Source: Xestospongia muta (Eukaryota > Porifera > Demospongiae > Haplosclerida > Petrosiidae). From it: DNA of 64,000 nucleotides. Every line of letters begins with the position of its first letter. Position 1 is the first letter of the stretch. Below, one piece after another: positions 59,124-64,000 of this stretch. The DNA is taken from the NCBI GenBank assembly GCA_963693285.1, contig OY848922.1:2654923-2718922 (forward strand). The letters are read 5' to 3'. Both the position numbers and the translations under genes were made by a program. Below the pieces are notes generated by a model. It was not told the origin of the DNA and did no database searches. It saw only the letters and a list, made by a program, of their open reading frames with translations.

Positions 59124-62100
59124 TTAATTAGTAGCGGTTTCTTCTTTGCAGCCACGGACACTGCCAGAATCTTGTTTTTGAATATCTTCACGATTAAATA
59201 GCTCTTCAGGAAATTCATGATCAGCACATTCGTCATCATTAGGACTAGTGACGATGCTGGAATTAACAAAAAACCTCTTTAAAATTTTCCAGACCAACCA
59301 TCCTACAGCTACAATCATTGGGATATAGATCAACAGTAGTTGAATCCATTGTAAAATATAAACTTCAACTGTGTATCCACTTGTAGATATGACACCATAT
59401 ATTCTCATAGTTAGTGCATTGATGAGCAACATGTTACAGAACACGAGGAGAGCTATGATGTTGTGATGGACGTTTTCAAATGGTTGAAATATTGCTTGAA
59501 CTGTTAGCAAAACAACCAACTCAGCTTCAAGAAGGAAATAATATTGAATGGCAGAATGAGATAAAACTAATGTTGCCAATATCAAAATACGATATAGAAA
59601 AAATACACCAGAAAAAAAGCGAAATTTATCTTTGAAAGTACCTTGAAAAGAGTCCAATAAAGGCTTTAGTTGGTTGTGTAGTTTTGTCCAAGGCTGCTTG
59701 TCTCGAAAAAATTTGAATTTACAAGCAAAATAGCTTTCAAGTTTAATGAAGAATGAATCAAATGTGAGTACCAAAGGCAATGGAATGACAACAATTAACA
59801 AACACATCATAGCCGGAATGGCATATACTAAATGCTTGCCATGAAAATATTGAAGACTCCCGTCCCAAAATACAAGATCTTTATATGACTTCCCTCCAAT
59901 GCCTTGAGGAGACTCTCGGTTAAGTAGAAGGAAAGTTACTTGAGCTAACTGGAAGTAAGAAATAACTAAGAAAGCTGTCAAACCTTGAATGACAGAATAA
60001 TATACAGTGCATTTCTGGCACCATTTAACTCGCAACTTACAGTAGCAGTGATTGAGAAGAAATATAAGCAAGAAGACAAGTAGAATTGCAAACACAACAG
60101 AGACATACTTCATAGCAATTAAGTCTAGAGTTCCAGCACCCTTCCATAAACAGAATGACATTTCATCAATGTCAAAGATATCCAAATTTAAAGAATTGTA
60201 TGCAACTACATAGAAGTCCTGTAAGAATTTGGGGTTAAAGATGACGGCACCATTAACAGAAACAATCATAGCCTGGATCATTTGTACCATAAAGATGACA
60301 CTGTATGCAGTACCACTTGTGAGACTGATGTCCAACCATATTATAGTAACAAAGATCACCGTGATGGGTAATAGTTCACTGAGCACATAGAATAGAAAGC
60401 CTAAATGACAAAGCTTGTTCTCACCACATTGACGTGTATTGGAATGGAAGTAGACAGTGTATCCATCACTACATTGACTGCACATAGTTCCATGTCTGTG
60501 TTCAGTACAGACAGTTTGTTCCAATAATGTTTTGTTAGGTTCTGAAACAAGTTTATAATACCGGTCTGTATTCTTAGTATTGTCTCTACAGAAGCCACTA
60601 GGACAGTTGCTAGTGTACAAGTTATATTGACTAATATTGTCATTAACATTGGAAGTAATATAGCCCACCCAGTAACCTGGAGTGACTAATGCTATGCCTT
60701 TTACTTCTTGACACCCAATAATCCCATTATATGTGTATTCTTTACTACGAGAGGCTGAACATACACATACATTTCCTTCCTTTTCCATAATGTATCCTGG
60801 TGGACAAGCAGACAGGACTAATGGTATACTAGCAGATGTGCCACGAAATCCAGTAGCAGACAATGTCAAGTTTCCATGGAGTCCTGGCTTTCCAGTTAAT
60901 TCAATGCTATTATTAGCAACAAAATTAAAGGCAGGATCTATTGAGATACCACGTACAGAGATGTTAGATTGATATACAGTAATTTGTGTGACATTTTGTC
61001 CCATATCATCCAATACTTGGAGAGGCAGTATATACTGTCTACCAGGAATAATACTCAGAGGAGGGGTCTGGAGAAGATTGAATATAGACCCTTCTGAAGC
61101 AATATGCTTTGAAGTTGTGTTATCAAAGTAGAAGGATCCCATACAGATGTCATTACGAAAAGTATCTTGTGGAGATGGTAGATTTGTGTTGTACTTCAGA
61201 CATGAAAATCTACAAGGGTCAATAGTTGTAAGAAATATTGAATTAGCAAGACCAGAGTTTGCACGATTGCCCTCGAAAAAAAAGCTGACATTTGGTGGAA
61301 TGTTGAAATCAGCATATTCCAAGAAACATGTGTGAGAAGTAAGGAAAACATGTTGGTTGAAATTAAGGACATAAATGGCTCCTCCTACAAAAGTAGCCTT
61401 GTTGTCAATAAAAAGAAATTGGGTGTTGTCCATATAACGTAAACTAGAGTACCCTACAAGTGCAACTGCACCTCCTCTCTCTCCTGTGTTATATTGAAAC
61501 TTAGTCTGTGAACCTTCCATAAAAACAGCAGAGGATGTAGAGACATATAATGCTGTACCTGAGTTACTTTCAAAAATATTGATTCCTTTGAAATAGACAG
61601 TGATCCTAATTATTAAGAAGACCCCTACTTCTTTATAGTAAGTGTATGGATACTTGCCTGAATTAGGGTAATGTCTAACAACATGGTTCTTTAAATAGTA
61701 ACAATTTTCAAACAGAGGCCTCATTATAAATTGAGTCCTGTGTTGGCTTTGAAACTCTGGTTCCACTTCAACTGCTGGGCTTACAGAACCCATGTTTCCT
61801 TCCCACGTACAATTATAGAACCAAGCATAATTAGAAACAGTACAATTTTCATCTCTTGTGGCAGCAATATATAATAGTAGTCCAGCTCCATAATAGCCCC
61901 TATTATTAGTGAATTTAGAGTGTTTAACAGTGAAGTTGTTGCCAAATCCAATATCTTTATTATATGCTATTCCCATGGCTGCTCCAGCACCACCAAATGA
62001 ATATGTAGCCTCAGTATTCTCATTGAAGTGACTGCCATTAATATTAAGTGTATTATTATAACATTCACGATGACAATGCAAGATAAATCCACTTCCACAA

Positions 62101-62978
62101 GTAGCCTTGTTACCAGTGAAATTAGTGTTGTCAATGTTAAATGTATTTCCTTTTACTCCCCACACTAGTAAGATTCCAAGCCCTCCTCCATAACTAAATG
62201 GCCAAAAACTATCTTGTAGATTAGTCAAATTAAGTGCGTTATTCATAAACATTGTATTCTGTATGATATAGTTTGCTGGTGTGGACTGGTTTCGATTACA
62301 AGTTTTGGCTGTTACATCACATGCTGAAATAAGGATATGAATCCCACTTCCACCATGAATGATTTCATTATTAGTAGTTGTGCTCATGTTGAAGGGAAGA
62401 GTATTGTTGGTGAATGAGGAATTAATTATTTCAATGTTACCAGCTAAATTCATTAGAAGCATACCAGTACCGATACTTTGTGAGACTGTAACTGAATTGA
62501 GAGTCAATGTTGTACAATCTTTAGTCAGAATTCCACTTTCATAATACAAGTTAGAATAAACATTATGCAACGCACCACAACCTATTATCATTATGTTTGT
62601 CAACTCTACATTATCAGTGCACTCAAAAATCATACCACAATTGCTGTTAATAGTAGAGTTTTTCTCAAGTGTACAGTTACAAGTAATTTCAGTATTTCTC
62701 TTGTTTTGTCCTGAGATTTTCAGATTGCTTACTGAGTGAAACACAGCCACGTCACTTAACACGACTCCTGGTCTATCTATAATAATTTGAGTATTATTTA
62801 TCAACAGAACAGAGGCAACAAATTCGAGTGTTTGACAAGGACTGTTAAGTAATCCACAATCATCATCATCTGAGCCATTCGAAGATACGTGAATCTCTCT
62901 CCCATCTACTGTAAGAAGAACTGCTAATAGTAGTAGTAGTAGACCTGACATGACCTGTTTTCTCACATCAATGACCAC
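59124..62978 (-). CDS. Intronless beta-helix / nine-membrane-segment surface protein, tandem copy B
   Basis: A 1284-residue single exon, the duplicate of copy A at 52736, with one extra leucine in the leader (SGLLLLLLAVLLTVDG). By eye, most changes from copy A cluster in the first 150 residues (for example IDRPGVVLSDVAVFHSVSNL). The beta-helix middle, cysteine module, membrane segments and tail are almost unchanged. The frame is fully open, so it is probably functional. The clustered N-terminal change suggests either relaxed or diversifying selection at the membrane-distal end, or gene conversion of the rest. Confidence 0.87.
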   Translation of the reverse strand: MVIDVRKQVMSGLLLLLLAVLLTVDGREIHVSSNGSDDDDCGLLNSPCQTLEFVASVLLINNTQIIIDRPGVVLSDVAVFHSVSNLKISGQNKRNTEITCNCTLEKNSTINSNCGMIFECTDNVELTNIMIIGCGALHNVYSNLYYESGILTKDCTTLTLNSVTVSQSIGTGMLLMNLAGNIEIINSSFTNNTLPFNMSTTTNNEIIHGGSGIHILISACDVTAKTCNRNQSTPANYIIQNTMFMNNALNLTNLQDSFWPFSYGGGLGILLVWGVKGNTFNIDNTNFTGNKATCGSGFILHCHRECYNNTLNINGSHFNENTEATYSFGGAGAAMGIAYNKDIGFGNNFTVKHSKFTNNRGYYGAGLLLYIAATRDENCTVSNYAWFYNCTWEGNMGSVSPAVEVEPEFQSQHRTQFIMRPLFENCYYLKNHVVRHYPNSGKYPYTYYKEVGVFLIIRITVYFKGINIFESNSGTALYVSTSSAVFMEGSQTKFQYNTGERGGAVALVGYSSLRYMDNTQFLFIDNKATFVGGAIYVLNFNQHVFLTSHTCFLEYADFNIPPNVSFFFEGNRANSGLANSIFLTTIDPCRFSCLKYNTNLPSPQDTFRNDICMGSFYFDNTTSKHIASEGSIFNLLQTPPLSIIPGRQYILPLQVLDDMGQNVTQITVYQSNISVRGISIDPAFNFVANNSIELTGKPGLHGNLTLSATGFRGTSASIPLVLSACPPGYIMEKEGNVCVCSASRSKEYTYNGIIGCQEVKGIALVTPGYWVGYITSNVNDNISQYNLYTSNCPSGFCRDNTKNTDRYYKLVSEPNKTLLEQTVCTEHRHGTMCSQCSDGYTVYFHSNTRQCGENKLCHLGFLFYVLSELLPITVIFVTIIWLDISLTSGTAYSVIFMVQMIQAMIVSVNGAVIFNPKFLQDFYVVAYNSLNLDIFDIDEMSFCLWKGAGTLDLIAMKYVSVVFAILLVFLLIFLLNHCYCKLRVKWCQKCTVYYSVIQGLTAFLVISYFQLAQVTFLLLNRESPQGIGGKSYKDLVFWDGSLQYFHGKHLVYAIPAMMCLLIVVIPLPLVLTFDSFFIKLESYFACKFKFFRDKQPWTKLHNQLKPLLDSFQGTFKDKFRFFSGVFFLYRILILATLVLSHSAIQYYFLLEAELVVLLTVQAIFQPFENVHHNIIALLVFCNMLLINALTMRIYGVISTSGYTVEVYILQWIQLLLIYIPMIVAVGWLVWKILKRFFVNSSIVTSPNDDECADHEFPEELFNREDIQKQDSGSVRGCKEETATN

Positions 62979-63700
62979 TCATACGATTACTAATATGAGT
63001 AAACTCTAACAATTACGTTATATTAGCAAATCGTATCAGAAGTTGATGAACAGGCAACGCTTATAGTCAATCTGACAGACACCCACTCGCTTTAATACAA
63101 ATCATTAAGTTAATGGGCGTGTGTTTACACGAGTCATTTGTCAGTAACATTCCATTGGAGAACTTGGAAATATTAAATTCATTGTATTTAGATCATAGTA
63201 TGAATTATTCCCTTTGATGTAATAAGGTGTCTATATAAATCCACTAAGTTTCCTATAAAGCTTCATTGGTGACCAATTTTACTCTCTATATAGGAAATCA
63301 TTATGAATAAATTGATGACACACCATCAACTTTAATAATCACAAATCTGTTTCTTTAGTCTTTATAAAACATAAATCTGTCAACTCAATGTAAATATATA
63401 AGTGACAAAGTTGAATAAGTCAAAAAATGAACAAATGATAGATAAATTAGGAGGATAATCAGTTCCAACTTGATGTTTATTTTTTATTTTTAACTTCCAA
63501 CATTAACCAACTCCACTAATAAACAATAGCACTTATTTGTACCATATGTTGAGCAGTCTTCAATCATTGGCATAACTTCCTTCTTCTATGACTGATCTCT
63601 GTTTATGTTTTCTTTTTCCACCTGTTTATCTAAACAAGAAGGCTATCATTGTGACTCCAACCATAAGCTTAATGCAAGATTCGGTCCACTAACTCAATGA
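62979..63700. other. Upstream region of copy B and end of duplicated unit
   Basis: Homologous to the region upstream of copy A until about 63604, where similarity to 57484 stops. No gene seen. Confidence 0.65.
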
Positions 63701-63726
63701 TATTCAAGTAACATCTGTATTTTTAG

Positions 63727-63920
63727 GATCTGCTCAGCTTGATAAACTGGCTGAAGTGCGTGCTTTGAATCCAGACAATAAAGAATGGTTAATATTTGGG
63801 CACAAGAGTTAGGGCAAGTCAGTAGAGATGGCCAGCAAGCATGTGCAACAATACTGTATCGTAAATCAGACATCTCCCATACTAACTCATGGGTATTGAA
63901 TTATATCCTCATACTTTCTC
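63727..63920 (+). other. Possible exons of an unidentified gene at the window edge
   Basis: After a TTTTTAG acceptor-like site at about 63726, one frame reads GSAQLDKLAEVRALNPDNKE and stops. Another frame slightly later reads IWAQELGQVSRDGQQACATI then LYRKSDISHTNSW. These could be neighbouring exons or chance frames. No family recognised. Confidence 0.3.
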
Positions 63921-64000
63921 TCAGATTCTTCCTCTAGAAAATGAGCTATTGACAGTTCTGAACATTCATTGAGTAGCAAACTGCCGAAACGCATATTTGT

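Overview
The window looks like nuclear DNA of an early-branching animal, most likely a demosponge of the Amphimedon type. This is inferred from four things. The DNA is AT-rich and gene-dense, with short intergenic gaps (about 100-250 bp at many gene boundaries). Many introns are only about 50-60 nt. Animal-type genes are present (VAV, FANCA, a CARD protein, Tudor/B-box, Neuralized). There are also large intronless beta-helix/multi-membrane genes of a kind expanded in sponges. No species call can be proved without a database search.

Layout. 1-6655 (-): the first ten exons of a VAV-type Rho guanine-nucleotide exchange factor, running off the left edge, with introns full of minisatellites. 7157-10175 (+): a CARD plus coiled-coil protein, head-to-head with VAV. 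11464-15387 (+): an intronless secreted beta-helix/nine-membrane-segment protein. 15520-25083 (+): FANCA in many small exons, with a small three-exon gene for a cysteine-rich surface protein nested on the opposite strand (20870-21673). 25222-30967 (+): a mucin-like one-pass membrane protein whose 4.1-kb repeat exon is also open on the other strand. About 31.7 kb: a TPR gene scrap. 32462-36909 (-): a Neuralized/CAP-Gly-like/coiled-coil/kinase fusion, head-to-head with a GH123/DUF4091 glycosidase-like gene (37067-38710, +). 39216-46708 (-): a B-box/coiled-coil/Tudor/RRM protein. 46876-47523 (-): ALG14, head-to-head with PSMB7 (47625-49363, +). 49501-52504 (+): a coiled-coil protein. 52736-56587 and 59124-62978 (-): two nearly identical beta-helix/membrane genes made by a ~6.4-kb tandem duplication that also left a broken copy of the coiled-coil gene's 3' end (57.6-58.9 kb).

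Functionally the genes are mixed: immune-type signalling (VAV, CARD), DNA crosslink repair (FANCA), germline small-RNA biology (Tudor/B-box/RRM), N-glycosylation (ALG14), protein degradation (PSMB7) and cell-surface proteins. Three head-to-head pairs share very short promoters. The most unusual items are the intronless beta-helix/multi-membrane receptor-like family with a conserved cytoplasmic motif, the NHR-CAP-Gly-kinase fusion, the B-box-Tudor-RRM fusion, the two-strand-open mucin repeat, and (TC)n/(GA)n microsatellites that directly form parts of splice sites.

Exon borders were worked out by hand from GT/AG sites and reading phase. For the CARD gene, nested gene, mucin, kinase and PSMB7 every exon was phased. 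For FANCA, the Tudor gene and the coiled-coil gene only some exons were.
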